DNA of 64,000 bases from Monocercomonoides exilis (GCA_001643675.2 LSRY02000009.1:236001-300000), one strand, 5' to 3'; numbered from the stretch's first letter, positions 25,235 through 38,009 are shown. The notes: generated by a model not told the origin, from the sequence alone. Translations and numbers: made by a program.

Positions 25235-25340
25235 CAATTTCTTTCAAACAAAACAAAGTATAAATGAAATGAATCGTTAATGGAATCTATAAAAAGCATA
25301 TGGCCAAATTATTTGTCCAAGACATAATAATAATAAGCAA
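24499..25340. other. Intergenic between convergent genes, with poly(A)
   Basis: Convergent spacer between A2 and the coiled-coil gene. It holds T-rich runs (24530-24560), AAAT repeats (about 24655-24680) and a 47-bp A homopolymer at 25187-25233. A minus-strand open frame at 24865-25143 has no recognisable motif. Confidence 0.55.
25187..25233. repeat. 47-bp A homopolymer
   Basis: Unbroken A run in the convergent spacer between two genes. Confidence 0.9.
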
Positions 25341-28300
25341 TCACATTAAAAGAGACTGAGAAGTTGGAGAAAGCAACTGAGACGAAGATGAAGACGAAGG
25401 GGAGGACAATGAAGAAATTCTGCGTGGTGAAGTGGGAGTTCTGTTCTTCGACAGAGGAGAAGTCGGAGAAAGCAGAATCGGCGAAAGTGCAGCCAGCGAC
25501 AGCGTCTTTGCCCTGGCGACTGTCTGAAACGTCTGCAGCCTCGCCATCGCAGACGTCAGGCGCTGCTTCATCGAATTCCTGCTCTCTGTGCAGCTGGCAA
25601 GAGCAGATGCCCATCGGGTGCAGTCATCACGGACCTGAGGAATGAGAAAGAGAAACATTTAAAAAATGAAAAAAAATAATAATAATAATAAATTAAATTA
25701 AATACAAATAAGTCAGTTTATCAATCAGAAGTCATAAATAATAATATTGATAATACACACAAATAACAAGAGAAAAAAGAAAAGAAAAGAAAATCAATAA
25801 ACAACCTTTTGAACAACCGAGTCAAGCGAATTGATGTCTGCTCCTGTGTCAGCCAGGCCGTTGATGGAGCTCGAGATCTTCGCAATCGACTTCTCCACAT
25901 CTTCCATCTGCTGCTCCGCGTTGCCCTCAGCCAATTCTCCGTCTGCCCTCATCGACGACACCTCCTCCACCAGCTTTGCAACCAACTGGCTGTTGTGCTG
26001 AATCTTCGTCTGCAGGCGGGGCAGCGCATCGGCTGTGAGAAGCAACGCCAGCTGCTCGGCAGTGCGGCTGGCAGAAGCCAACAGATCTGTCAAAGGCAGC
26101 TCAGCAGCACGGGAAGAGACAGGCGCAGTGGAGAGAAGCAGGTGGGAGGGAGGAGGAGATGAGGGAATTTGAATGGACAGAGAAGAGATTGAAGAGGAAG
26201 AGCGAGTTGGCGTTGATGGGAAAGAAGACTGGGGTTGAAGCGAAGATGAATTGGAAGATGAGTCAAAAGAAGAAGGCGATGATGATGATGAACTTTTTGA
26301 TGAGCGTTCAGCACGTTGACTAGCATCAGAAGTATCCAATAGCACTTCTTCGCCTGAAGCATTCAGTGAAATGGGTGTTGACAATTCCCGCATAGCCTCG
26401 CACAGCTCTTTGGACAGCCCGTCAATTGATTCGAGTGTTGTGTGCATTTCCTGCTGTGTTGCCTGTGCTGTCTGGAAAACAGCCTCAACTGCCTCCGCAG
26501 TTTGGCCGACTGCTTTTCTCATCCGCGTGCGGAAGGAGACGAGAGGCGCTGGGGAAGAGAGAGAAGAGTAAAGAGGCGGATGCAGCACGCTCAGCTGGCG
26601 CAGGAGGTCTAAGACAAGACCTGCCTCAGCCATCATCGACTCGCGTGCGGCAGAGCTGTGTGGCTTCAGCGGAGGAGAAGAGAAAGAGAGCGAAGTGGGG
26701 GCAGACTCAGAGGCAGCAGAGGGGAGCTGTTGCTGAGCTTCAGGGATCTGAACAAAATGAGGGAACACGAGAGAAGAATGCGCTTGCATGTTCCACTCAC
26801 TCAGCACGCTGGTCTCGTCTGAAAAGGAAAGGCTGTCCGAAAGCGGAGAGCAGAAGAGGTCGTAAAGCACATCGCCAGACGAGTTCAGCTGGGAGAGAAT
26901 GGCGTCGAAGCGTGCGCTGATTTCTTGGATCTCCTCACTGCTGAGCACAGGCGAAGGCAGATCCGCTCTTGGTGACTGCACCGCTGGGCTATTTGAAGTG
27001 TTCGAAGATGTTCCACTTCTGCTTCTTGGCGTGTCGCTCTCTTCTTTTTGGCTGCTGGAAGAAGAAGGCGATTGACTGCCAGGGGAAACTTGGCCTAAAT
27101 TTGAGAGACGACTGTTTGGTGTTGATAAGCCTTGAAATCGACTAATGTGAGATTGAAGCTTTTTGATAACTGGATCACTTTGCTGGATCTCATTCAAAAC
27201 AGAAGAAAGCGTAGGAATTTGAGGCTCTCTTATTGAAGTTCCCTTTGGTGCCTCTTTATCTATTGGTTCATTATTTATTCTGTTTCTACTCTTCTCACTA
27301 ATCAATTTGTTCTTCTGCAATTTATAGCTTTCTTGCTGCATATCCTTTCTGTTCGAAACAAGTTGAAATGGCTGCACACCACAAAGCAAAGCATTAGCGA
27401 TGGCATTTTCTTCATTCAAAATGGCTTCTGCTGCAGCGTAGCTGAGGTCCTGCTCTTTTTCGAGCATCAAATCGCGGTGGAAAGAGGCAATCCGCTTTGT
27501 TGCTGTAAACATTCTGCTGAACGTCGCCTTGCACGAAATCTCACTCAACTTTGCCACAGTCGCCTCTTTAATGGCCGAAGTTGCCTCGCGTTGGATCTGC
27601 TTTGCTTTTGCTTCACTATCGGCTGCTTTCTTAGCCAACATCTCGTTTTCTTCTAATAAAGTTTTAATCTTGTTCTCTTGATCAAGGTTAAGCTTTCTTA
27701 GTTTTTGGAGTTCATTCTTAATTTCAGGAATATCTGTTTTCATAAGATTATTTGATTTTTGGATCTCTTCACTTTGCTCTGCAACTTTATTGTTCAATTC
27801 TTCAATTTGTTTATTCTTTGAATCTAACTGTGCATCTTTTTCAGTAAGTTGCTTTGTCATTTGTTCAACACTTGTCATCATTGTGTTAATCTGAGGTATA
27901 ATAGTTTTTTCCATCTGATATTTAAACTGTCTCAACTTTTCATTTTCCTGAATAAATTTAAAAATGTTCAAAGAAAGAAAACTGTTTGTTAAAAGTAATT
28001 TCAAACAAGTTCATTTCTGAAAATTAAAGCATCTTTGTCTTCAAGACTCATTCCATGTTGATTCATTCTTTGAACTTGATGCATTATTAATTTGTGCGAC
28101 TCAAGTATTAATGATTGTATTTCCTTTTACAAATTTTAGAAAATAAAAATAAATATGAAAAAAGAATAATGACTCTGAAACCGCTTTGTTTGATGCATTT
28201 ATTTCCTCAAGTCTCACGTTGTATGATAACTTATCTTCTTGCGCCATTGATATGGCTTCTATTTCATGTTGAGCTAATGTGACTTTTGCAAAGCCTTTTG

Positions 28301-28409
28301 AATCCATTCGCATCGAAGAACGAAGGCTCATTGGAGAATCATGACCTTAATACTCGATAAAAATAGGAAATAATGTAAATAAAGAAGTACAACCTTCACT
28401 CCAGCTCAT
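25341..28409 (-). CDS. Coiled-coil protein with a Ser-rich middle and helical C-terminus
   Basis: Predicted from five exons: 28394-28409, 28182-28345, 28007-28123, 25806-27947 and 25341-25634 (introns 48, 58, 59 and 171 nt, all GT-AG and phase-consistent), about 910 residues. The first exon is the least certain. Residues from roughly 100 to 330 form heptad-type coiled coil (ENEKLRQFKYQMEK, LTEKDAQLDSKNKQIEEL). A Ser/Pro-rich disordered region follows, then an Ala/Leu-rich helical stretch, another Ser-rich block and a final helical segment. No catalytic domain, signal peptide or membrane helix is visible. It lies head-to-tail about 235 bp downstream of the EFHC-type gene, and a cytoskeletal or flagellar role is only a guess. 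Codons in the 3' half are markedly richer in G/C than in the A-family genes. Confidence 0.75.
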
Positions 28410-28643
28410 TGGCCTTTCAATCTTTTCGAAATAATCAAATTTGTTAGAAGAATATTTCAGCCCATAGAAAAGTTTTTTTGGATTTGAAAGTGAAATTTTC
28501 TTTATTTGAAGAAATATTGTGACATGAAATAGAAAACTATCAAGAGAAGTTTAAACTGAGATTTAAAAATAAAAAAGAAAGTTAATAAACCAGAAACAGA
28601 AATAGAGTTTGGAAAAAAAAAATAAAATAAAATTAAAAATGAT

Positions 28644-31472
28644 TTAAGTTCGAGCAGGTGCAATAGCAGCAGTGAATGATAAAGGAGTTTCTTCTGGATT
28701 CATAGCTCTGATGAAGTCCTGATACCCAATGTCCTCCGCATCTCCAAAGAAGTGCCTCTCCAACAGCTCCATCTCGGATGTCTTCTGCAGCACACCATAC
28801 TTAATCATCTGGTCTCTGAATCTTTCTCTTGACAGGCGCGGTGTCTGCTTCTGTGTGAATGCATTGAATGCCTCCGTCAGCGACGCGTGCTTCAAGTTGA
28901 TTCTTTCCACTGCCTTCATCATAATCTGCTTCTCCTTTGCCAGCCTCTTCCTGAAGTCTGCCTCTGACTCTCCTTCCAGCAGCGTCCTTTTGATTGTCCC
29001 TGTCATCACACCCGATGAATGTGGCACTGCTTTCACAAGTGAAGGCGACGGCTGTGTTGCTTTCCCCACCGGCCCAAACGCCCTCGTCGTCAGCGTCAGC
29101 TCGGAATGGTCTGTTGGCTCCAGAGACACCGACGACGTTGCCAGTGTTGCGTCTCTCACCCCCACTCCGCCTGCCCCACTCATCGACACCCCCATCCGTC
29201 CGCCTGGTCCAAAGCTCCGTGTCTTCGAGCCTGTAGCGTCAGTCACTGTGATTGTGCCTGGCGTGATGGGATGCACATGCAGCGCTGCATCTGTCTTGAA
29301 CAGCGTGCCATCCATAATTCGTGGCGCCTCTCTGATCGCTTCGCGGAAGGCAGTAATGTCCAACTCCGGCTCTTCTCCTTCTCCTCCTTCAGAATAGCCT
29401 GAAGATGAAGAGTTTCCATACACTTCAGCCAGCGCCTGCATCTCAAGCTGTGTTGGCCCCACCTGAAACGCATCCATCATCTGCTTGAACTTTGTCAGTG
29501 TGGCTGTCTTTCCTAACTTGTCAAATGCCTTGTTCGCCCTCTGCATGTTGTAGAGGTCTGACAGCCGCAGACGATATTCTGCCTCAATCCTCACTAAATC
29601 TGGCTCTGGACAGCCCATATCGCTCTGCATCTGCATCGTCTTCGAGTCGCAGTCCAGCAGCACAAAGCGCCGTGTCCGTATTTCAAGCACTGCCCCCACA
29701 AAGAAGTCGCCAGGGCCATAGTACACGTTCGAGTCTGGCTTGTACATCTTCGTCCGCTCCATAAACTTGCCCTGCACGTAGCCGATGTTCCTCTGCGGCG
29801 GCTCGTAAATCGAGAGCGTGTCGTCGCTCAGATGGAACGTCAGTACAAAGCGCCTTTCTGACTCGCCTGGAGACGCTGTCTCGATTCTGCACAGGAAATG
29901 GAAGGCGTCCTTGTCCTTCACCAGCAGCTTGAAGTAGTCTCTCGGCCACGGCCTGGGCTGTATGTGGAAGCACGTGGCGAGCGAGTCCAGCTCTTCTCCG
30001 AAGCCCAAATACGGCGGGACCTCTCTGTCTGCCGTGGACGTCTCCTCTGCCCCGAGTGGAAGAGGATCCATCGGATCAGTCACACCCATGTTCTGCTGGT
30101 ACCAGCGCCGGGTGAAGTCGTCGCAGTCGTACAAGAGAAACGTGCGCCCGAAGATGGTCACCTCCTTCCCAATCATCAGGTCCTCTGGCTGCATCGGCTC
30201 ATACGCCGTGTCGGAGTGGTGCAGATGCGCCACCCCGTCTCTCGGCACACTCTGCCTCCGCACAAACGACGGGAACGCCTCGTGCCCGCTGTTCGCCTTG
30301 CGCAGCTCGACGATCTCGATGGTGTTGTCAGAGAGGAAGTAGTGCAGTGCGAAGAAGCGCTGCTCGCCAAACATCGTCGCGTCGTTCCACACTGCGTTGA
30401 ACCTCAGCACCTGTCTGTCGTACTTCAGGAACTTCTGCGTCGTCGTGTCTGGATCGCGCACCGTCACTCGGATGTGCGACTCGATCTTCTCTCTTTCCTT
30501 TGCATGCGCGTCTGAGGGCAATGGCTCTCTTTCGCTCAGAATTTTACCGTACTCCTTTTCGAGATACTCTCGTGTCGAGCCATTGGCATCGTATATGTGG
30601 AACAGTCGCCCGTATATGCGGACATCCTTCCCAACTTCCAAATCGTCAAGCTCAATGCACCCAGAATCTGGATCGCGCTCATCACGCGGAACGCGATGGC
30701 GACGCAAAAACGTTCCTTGAACAATTCCTGAATTGTTCTGCTTGTGTTCAACAACACTTATGGTATCGTCTTCAAGATAAAATAGAATATCAACATTTCT
30801 CACTCTGTAAACTTCTTCCCGCGATTCATGTACAGCCTCTATTGTTTGTTATATATATTTTTATATTATGTTTATGTTCAATAAGAAATATCGTTCAAAA
30901 ATTTCGATTTAAAAAAGAAAAAAAGGATTGGTACCTTTGAAATATGCATAAAAACACATAACTAACTTATCATATGCAATAAAAGATGGAATTGTTTCTG
31001 CAGTTGGAGGTGCTGTTGTTCCAGTTGCTGAAACAATTGTTGTTCCCCTTGATTTGATATCAGGACCACCAACAGAGCTGTATTCCAAGCATTTTCTTGT
31101 CCATCCAAATGTAAAATCTCGTGACTTTTCCAATTCTTCAGAGCTAAATCTTTCATCAATAGTGCGCCGGAATTCATTTCCTATGGATGGATAATCCAGT
31201 TTTGCAGTTGGAATTCCATCTTTGTATCCAAGTGTGTGCGACTTTGCAAAATTGGTTTTCTTAGAAATATTAATTGTTGTTTTTTCAAAACGATTTTGTT
31301 TCCATTATGAATTTAATGGTTAAGAGAAATATTAAAAACATAATATATAATTGAGCTATTAAAAAGAAAATGCAACCTTTGGATCTGTAAATGTCGTGCC
31401 AGGAAGAAAAGGCAGCTTAACCTGAGCCTTTAAATTGTCATCAGCAGACAATTTTTCAGTTTTATAAGACAT
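28644..31472 (-). CDS. EFHC: EFHC/RIB72-type axonemal protein with three DM10 domains
   Basis: Predicted exons are 31377-31472, 30935-31259 and 28644-30838 (introns 117 and 96 nt, phases 0 and 1), giving 871 residues. The N-terminus has the LPFLPGTTFTDPKKTNFAKS and HTLGYKDG signature of EFHC proteins. Three DM10 (DUF1126) domains lie near residues 122-232, 277-382 and 445-540, marked by FYLEDDTISVVEHKQNNSG, HYFLSDNTIEIVELRKANSG and TFHLSDDTLSIYEPPQRNIG. EF-hand-like helices follow the third DM10 and recur near the C-terminus, separated by a Gly/Ser/Thr linker, so it is longer than the usual 600-750 residues. In other eukaryotes these are microtubule inner proteins of the axonemal doublet, so the cell is expected to build flagella. 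The gene is strikingly G/C rich for this window. Confidence 0.93.
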
Positions 31473-31989
31473 TAACCTTGTTTGAAGATTTCAAACAGTT
31501 TTAGCAAAAACTGAATTTAAATAATGGGAATTTTCGTTAACAGAATAACGTTTTAATAAAAGTTTAATATATATTTTTTAAAATATATTTTTAATCGATC
31601 TATATTGAATAATGAAAATATTCTGTTTTTGTTGATAGTTCACAGAATTGATAATTCGAAAGCGGACTATAATATCTATTTAGGAAAAAAAAAATAAGTT
31701 TCAATTCAGTCAATGATATCCTTGTGTTGCTTCCATATTGCAATAAATACATAAAGCCTGAGTTAATTGGAAAGATGAAGAGATTTGCGACAATAGAAAA
31801 TTAAGAAATTTTTTTATTTTTTCACATTTAATGTTCAATTATATTTTCATCTTTTGTTTTCTTTTTTCGGTTCTTTATAATTTAATTTATCTTCCTTCAA
31901 ATGAATGTTCTTCTTTAATGAACAGATTGTTTTGGAAATTATTAACTTTTAAAAAAAAAAAAAAAAAGGAAGGGGGATGTGTGGGTGAT

Positions 31990-32660
31990 TACTCATGAAA
32001 TCAAATATTTTCATTCAAAAATTTCGAACCGAAAAATACACTGAAATATTCACAAATAAACACACCGATGGGAAAAGGCGAATCGATAAGATCTTCATCA
32101 TTATTTCAGATGAAACAATGGCTTTTGAAACAAATGAGAAGAATTGAGCATTTCAATTCAAAAACTCTTAACAAAAACAAACAACCTTTGAAAAGACAAC
32201 ACCCCCTAAAATTTTTAATCTAAAATACTCACTAATAGTTTATTCCAACTATTTGAAAAATCACAATGAATTTTCAAAATAATTAACATCCAAAAAAAAG
32301 TTATGAATTCATGAATAATCACCAAAGTGGTCATGAACACTTTAATATTTAATGTCAAATGAAATAATATTTAACATAAGTGATTATTTTTGAAAACATA
32401 TTTTTTCGTTCATATTTTTCGGTTCGAATGTTTCACTTGAACATCCAAAAAAAGAACACTGAAAAATGAAAAGACTCACAAATGACATCATCATTTTTGT
32501 TTGTGAAAAAACATATGCCAATTATACGGTTGTGAAGAATTCAGCATTCAAATACAAAATCTTATCTCAGTGACAAAAAACCTTTCAAAAATCAACAACC
32601 CGAAAAAAGTTATGATTTCAAAAATAATCACCCACATAAGGACAAGAAATCTGAATAAAA
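31990..32660 (+). repeat. Degenerate dispersed repeat (5' part)
   Basis: This stretch holds several related pieces. TTTTTCGGTTCGAATGTTTC at 32413-32432 resembles sequence near 57144-57165. The piece at about 32545-32635, from CATTCAAATACAAAATCT to AAAATAATCACCCA, resembles 57541-57632. A partial internal copy is at about 32150-32340. Divergence is considerable, so these are old copies of an element of unknown type. Confidence 0.55.
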
Positions 32661-33334
32661 GCATGTTCCGTTGTTTATATTTCTGCATTATTTAAAAATT
32701 AGTGATGTGTGATAACTATTGGAAATAAAGGCTTTTCTTAAGTAAAAAAAAACAAGAGAAATGACAAAAAGGAATACCAAAAAATAATTCCAACAAGGAA
32801 AACACTCGTTTAAACAAACTCGCGGAAGCATGTGCAAAATAGTGATCAAAAAATAAAACTTAAAAAAATTCAAATCTTTTTTTTAAAAAAAATAGTTTAT
32901 AAAAAAATAAGGCATATAACTGAATAATAAAATATAATTTGTTAGACAATTATTGTCACTGAATACAAGTTTCAGTTCGAAACAATTTGAAAAAAAAATT
33001 TGGATCTTATAAAATACCAGGTGCTAAAAGAAAAATGATCCTTTATCTAACATAAAAAAGTGCAAGTGTTTGTTTTAAGTTAGATGCTCCTGCATTTATT
33101 GAGAAATACTTTTTGAGTCGTCTCATTGACTATGATTTTGCAAAAACGATTGATTTCCATTCAATCAAAGTGAGCGAATTGCCGAAAATAAAAAATAACC
33201 AGAATTGTTTATATCATAGAAAAAATTAGAAGTGTGTGCAAAAAATGAACTGAATCGTTTAATGAAAACAGAAAAATTCTTCAAAAGTCAGATATTCAAA
33301 AATTAAAATTATTTATTTCAAAAAATCTACAACA

Positions 33335-33620
33335 TTTGGGGAAAAATTTTTTGCTTCAAGCATTTTCATTGAAAAATTATGCACTTTTCATTGAATTTTT
33401 TCAAAAAAAAATATTAAAAAAAGGGTCCATTTTTTGACATTAGAGAAATATAAAAAAACTAAATGTTTTGATTTCAACAATGCCTGTTTTCAGATATGAA
33501 AATCAAATTTATTTCCGAATTTGATTAAGTTTAATAATGTTCTGAGCGAAACTATTTTTTCATGCTTTGTGCATAAAAAGCTTGAAAGTCCGTATTTTCT
33601 CCCATTTCAAAAAAAAATTT
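33335..33620 (+). repeat. Dispersed repeat copy (partner at 57178-57450)
   Basis: The two copies share, in order: GCATTTTC-TT-AAAAATTATGCA, TTTTTTGACATT, ATGTTTTGATTTCAAC, GATGCCTGTTT or AATGCCTGTTT, GATATGAA-ATCAAATTTATTT, and AAAAAGCTTGAAAGTCCGTATTTT. They lie in the same orientation, about 24 kb apart, and show many substitutions. No coding capacity is seen. Confidence 0.75.
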
Positions 33621-33878
33621 GTTTTCGAATTGATGACACATGTGCTTTTAAAATACAAAGGAAATTTCTGGGAAACAATATTGTTTATTTGCTAAAATAT
33701 TTGAATTATAAATTATGTCCGGATTAAAAAAAAATCCTAAATGAAAAAACCACCCTATGTAAAATTTTTAAATCTGTACGTAAGAAATACCAAAAGGCGT
33801 AAATTATTTGAACAAATTTGTTGTTTTTTCATGAATAGAAAAGGAAAAGAAGAGAAAAAAGAAATGAAATGAGAAAAC

Positions 33879-35195
33879 TCAGCAAAAAATAAAAAAGTGT
33901 TCGAAGGTTTCAGAACCTATTAAATAACTTTTCATTCTTTTAAATCTGATAATATTTTCTTCATATCCATCTTCTTCCAACTTTTCAAACATTTCTCTTT
34001 TGAACTTCACTCTTTTCGTTTCATTGAAGTCTTCTTCCTTTCCCTCATTTTTCTTTCTGTTCAAACTTTTAACAATAATCGAAATCATACTGAAGCAACT
34101 CGATGTTGAAGTGTCATCAAATGTTGATTGGCTAAATTCTTTCAAAATGAGATCAACTGCTTCTCCATTCAACAGCTCATAAGCATTGACTCCTCCTCTA
34201 AATGCTATTTCTTTTAAAAGATCGATTCCGTTCGAAAATATTTTTTTGTCTTCATCTTCAAATTCTTTACACAACTTCACCACGCTCCCAGTCAAAGCAG
34301 CAAGTCCGTTTTCTTCATTCAATGCAGAATGATAAACAAATCGGAAAAGCGTCTTCATCCATCTTGTAATCTCCACTTTTCCACATTCTTTTGCATTCTT
34401 TTTCGTGTTTTGCAAATGTGCGCATTTTGATAGTTCTTCCAACTCTCTCGTTGCTTCTCCCACAAAATGCAGCTCACTCACAATCACTTCTTCCAAGTTT
34501 TTGTCATGTTTCAATCTGTTGATCAAAAACTTCCAAGCAGACTGATAGGCAAGACGAGTAAGGCTGCGATGTTCCTGATGATATTTGATGATTTCTTTGA
34601 TCTCTTCCAAATACATTTTTTTATCTATTCTCTTCAAAATACAAGAAAAAAAGCAAAAATATAAAAAATAAAAAACAACGACTCATACATTTTGAGCCTC
34701 AATGCAACTTAATGCTAGCAAAGCCATTTCCACTTCTTTTGGTTTTTCTTCATTTTCCATTTTCTTAGAAACAACTCTCAAAAGGAAAGGCACGCGAATA
34801 ACAACTATTTCAATTGAAAAAATGTCTTGTGACAACATCAGATAACATTCGCAAAGATCAACAAGAAGCTTTTCATTCTTTTCTTTTTTCTTCTCTTCTT
34901 CAACGATAATTTTTTCAAACCTTTTTCGCAATAAAGAAATACAAAAACTTGAGTTGAATATGCTCTTCAATGTCGCGCAACATCCAATGTTCTTCATCAA
35001 TTCAAGCACATCTTCCATCGAAAGTTTCTTTTCTTCAAACATTTTTTCCATGCTGTTGAATAATTCTTTTGCCATGATAGAATATAATTCTGCAAAATTC
35101 ATTCCAGGAATTAATCCATTCATTTCTTCTATTTTCTGTTTTTGCTCTAATGCAGAGCAATTTTTCAATTCGTCAAACAATTCTTTGAGGTTCAT
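33879..35195 (-). CDS. Helical multicopy family protein A4 (lacks the first intron)
   Basis: Predicted exons are 34689-35195 and 33879-34631 with a 57-nt intron (GTATGA donor, phase 0) at the position of the second intron of A1-A3, giving 419 residues. The start is ATG at 35195 (MNLKELFDELKNC), continuous with the conserved LFDEL motif, so no first intron is needed. Family motifs include QKQKIEEMNGL, LMKNIGCCATLK, LLVDLCECYL, VEMALLALSCIE, YLEEIKEIIKYHQEH, LTRLAYQSAWKFLINRL and SELHFVGEA. The C-terminus diverges from the SDYF ending of the others. No disruption is visible. Function unknown. Confidence 0.8.
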
Positions 35196-36488
35196 TTTGT
35201 TTGAACAATGCTTTTAAAAAAACAAACATATCCAAAGAAAAATGAGCAAACTGATAAATTTTTCTTTCGGATTCGTCTCCTCAATATAATCTGCAGATTT
35301 GTTGCAATCACTCATCTTCGTTCTGCTTTTAAAAAACACTTCAAATTTATACCAACTCTTCAAGATATTGTTTTCATGAATATTTTTCAAACATCGTTGA
35401 TTTTCTTTTTTTGATTAATAACAGTTCCAAAGTCGGATTAGTTGGTAAAAAAATATAACTCAAAAGAGTAATTTCGAATTAATTACCTTCTCGGAATTAA
35501 ACAAAAAACGAAGATCTTTGACAATTTTTGATCAAACCAATTGTAGTTCACAAAAAATGTTGCTGTCAATGTTTTTGTGTCTTCTTTTGACGTGCTTTTT
35601 TTAAAAGAAAATAGGTTCTTTTGCGATTGGAATTTCAGTTTTATTTGTTAATTGTGAAAAAAAATTGTTTCACATTTTTTTTTTAAATTGATATAGATTC
35701 TGAGCTCCATTTTGTCTTGAAAATACGTTTGAAATGCAAAAATATAAAGCATTTTCATATCTTTCTAATTAAAATATAACTATTTATTTGTTTGAATCAA
35801 AATAGTGGAAGAGGTTGAAAAAGACAAAACAGATGAATATCAAAATATCGTTAGAGAATAAAGAAAAATCTTACAAACCAAAAGAATGTGTTGACAATAG
35901 AAAGTTAAAGAATCTCTGCCAGAATGCATTCTAATAATCAGACTTTCGAATGAATATGTTTCGCGAACTCAACATGCTTTTAATGGGTTTCATTTTTTTT
36001 TGGATACAGAAATGTCGAATAATGATAAAAAGGGAATAAGAAATCCTTGAATTTGTTTATTTCTCTGAACTTGCAACAGCTTTTCAATGATGTGAGCTTT
36101 TTTTGAGTATTTCAAATGTTCACTGAGTATTTCTGAGAAGCATTAAAAGCAGAAAGAACATGGAGAAACACAGGTTTTTTTGCCCATAAACCTAGAAGAG
36201 TTTGTATTGACAAAACAATCAACGGAGCGAATAATGAATTTGAAGAGAGTCATTTGTTGAAGATTGAAGAGATCAGTCGTTTTTGAAAGAACTTTGGAGA
36301 AAGAAAAAAAGCAAAAGAAGATCCACAAGTTTTTTTCTTTTTGAATAGTTTCACTTCATTTGGATGAAGTTGAAAAAAACAGACTTTTTTTGGATTTCAA
36401 AGAATCATTTTTTTTGTTTCTTTGTGAAATTACAAACAAACAAACAAAAAAAGAAAAGAAATTACACAATTTTTCAAACATCATTTTC
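35196..36488. other. Intergenic between A3 and A4, no gene recognised
   Basis: A/T-rich, with only short open frames. Unlike A1-A3, the upstream flank of A4 does not carry the duplicated upstream unit as far as I can see. Confidence 0.55.
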
Positions 36489-37913
36489 TTAAACATTCAC
36501 AAAATAGTCCGATGCAATTAATGATAAGCTGGGATAACAATTTCTATTAAGGAAACCAAACTTTTTTTGAAAGCTAATGATAAAGTCTTCATGTCCTTCC
36601 TCTTCCATCTTTTCAGATATCTCCATTTTCATAACCTTTCTTTTCGTTTTTTCCATTTCATCAACCATCTTCCTTTTCAATATTTTTGAAATTGTCAAAA
36701 AGAATCTCAAACAATTGTGCGCTATGTCATGTTTCAAAGTTGCTTGCTGAATTTCCTCCAAAACAACATTCGCTGCTCCACTCTTCGTTAAATAATCCAC
36801 GCAAACTGTTTTTGTTTGTGCTGCTGTTTTAAAAACCAAAATGCACACTATTATTATTTCTTTTTCATGTTCTCTTGCTGCTCTGCACAGAGCGACAATG
36901 CAACGAATCAGCTCAATATGCTCTTCATCCAAAAACAGACGTTCACGAAAATAAGCCATTACCATTCTGAGCCATTCCATTATGACGCTCACTTCTTTCG
37001 CTTCGCTTCTCCTCGCCTCTTTCTCCTTCCCTCCTTTTCTCTTCCAATTCACACATTCCCTCAGCTCATCCAATTCTCTTGTTGCTTCTTTCACAAAATG
37101 AAACTCATTCAAAATGACGTCTTCAAATTCTCCTTCTCGTTGAAGTCTCAGTATCATAAACTTCCAAGCCGATTGATAACCAAGTCGTGTCAAATTCCGA
37201 TGTTCCTTGTGATATTCAATGATTTCTATAATCTCATTCAGGTAAATATCTGTATTCACTCTCTAAAAAAAATAAATAATTGCAACTCCAAGCAAATAAA
37301 GTGAAGGAAACTTCAAACCATTGTCGTTTCAATCAAACTCAAAGAAAAAAGAACCATTTCTACTTCATTTCGTGTTTCTTCGTTTTCCAGTTTATGAGAA
37401 GCAGCTTTCAAAAGGCAAGGCAAACAAATCGCAATCAATTTGTCTGGAATTATGCACTGGTTTGTCATTATATAGCACTCGCAAAGATCGATAAGAAGCA
37501 TTTCATTCTTTTCTCCTTTTTTCTCTTCTTCTTTAATAATCATTTCCTCGATTCTTTTAGGCAGCAAAGAATGGAAAGAGCTATAGCAACGAAAGTTTTT
37601 TAATTTCTTGCAATAACCAATGTGCTTCAACAGAAGAATTGCAGCTTTCAAATTAATTCGTTCTTCTCCAATCATTTTATCTATTTTATTGAATAGCTCA
37701 ATCGTGAAAACAGATTTGCATTCATCTTCATTCATATAGTCCACCAGACCGTTCATTTCAACAATTTTCTGTTTCTGATCTTCCTCATCGCAACCTCCAA
37801 GCTCGTCAAACAATTCTTCAATAAAAAACAAAGAAAAAATGCAATGAACAAGAATTCGCTTGCAATAACAATCGCAAACTATTGAACATTTTTGTGTTGT
37901 CTGTCTCCTGCAT
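36489..37913 (-). CDS. Helical multicopy family protein A3
   Basis: Predicted exons are 37880-37913, 37319-37815 and 36489-37262 (introns 64 and 56 nt, phases 1 and 0), giving 434 residues. The first exon (MQETDNTKMFN) and the first intron line up with A1 almost base for base, which fixes both gene starts. Motifs include LFDELGGCDEEDQKQKIVEM, LLKHIGYCKKLKN, LLIDLCECYIM, VEMVLFSLSLIE, YLNEIIEIIEYHKEHRNL and the terminal SLIASDYFVNV. The gene and about 0.7 kb of its upstream flank are an inverted duplicate of the A1 locus. No stop or frameshift interrupts it. Function unknown. Confidence 0.8.
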
Positions 37914-38009
37914 TTTTTTTTAAAAAAAAATTGTTCAAGAAAGCATTAATATTTCAGCCATTCACATTTAATTCGCATATATTTGGATAAATGAAATAGA
38001 TGAAATAAA

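Larger units (their letters stand above)
31473..33878. other. Intergenic with dispersed repeats
   Basis: A/T-rich spacer of 2.4 kb upstream of the EFHC gene. No gene is recognisable. From about 31990 onward it is built from short motifs that recur within it and again at 57.1-57.6 kb: TTTTTCGGTTCGAA, AAAAATAATCACCCA-like, and AAATACAAAATCT. These are described under the repeat entries. Confidence 0.6.
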
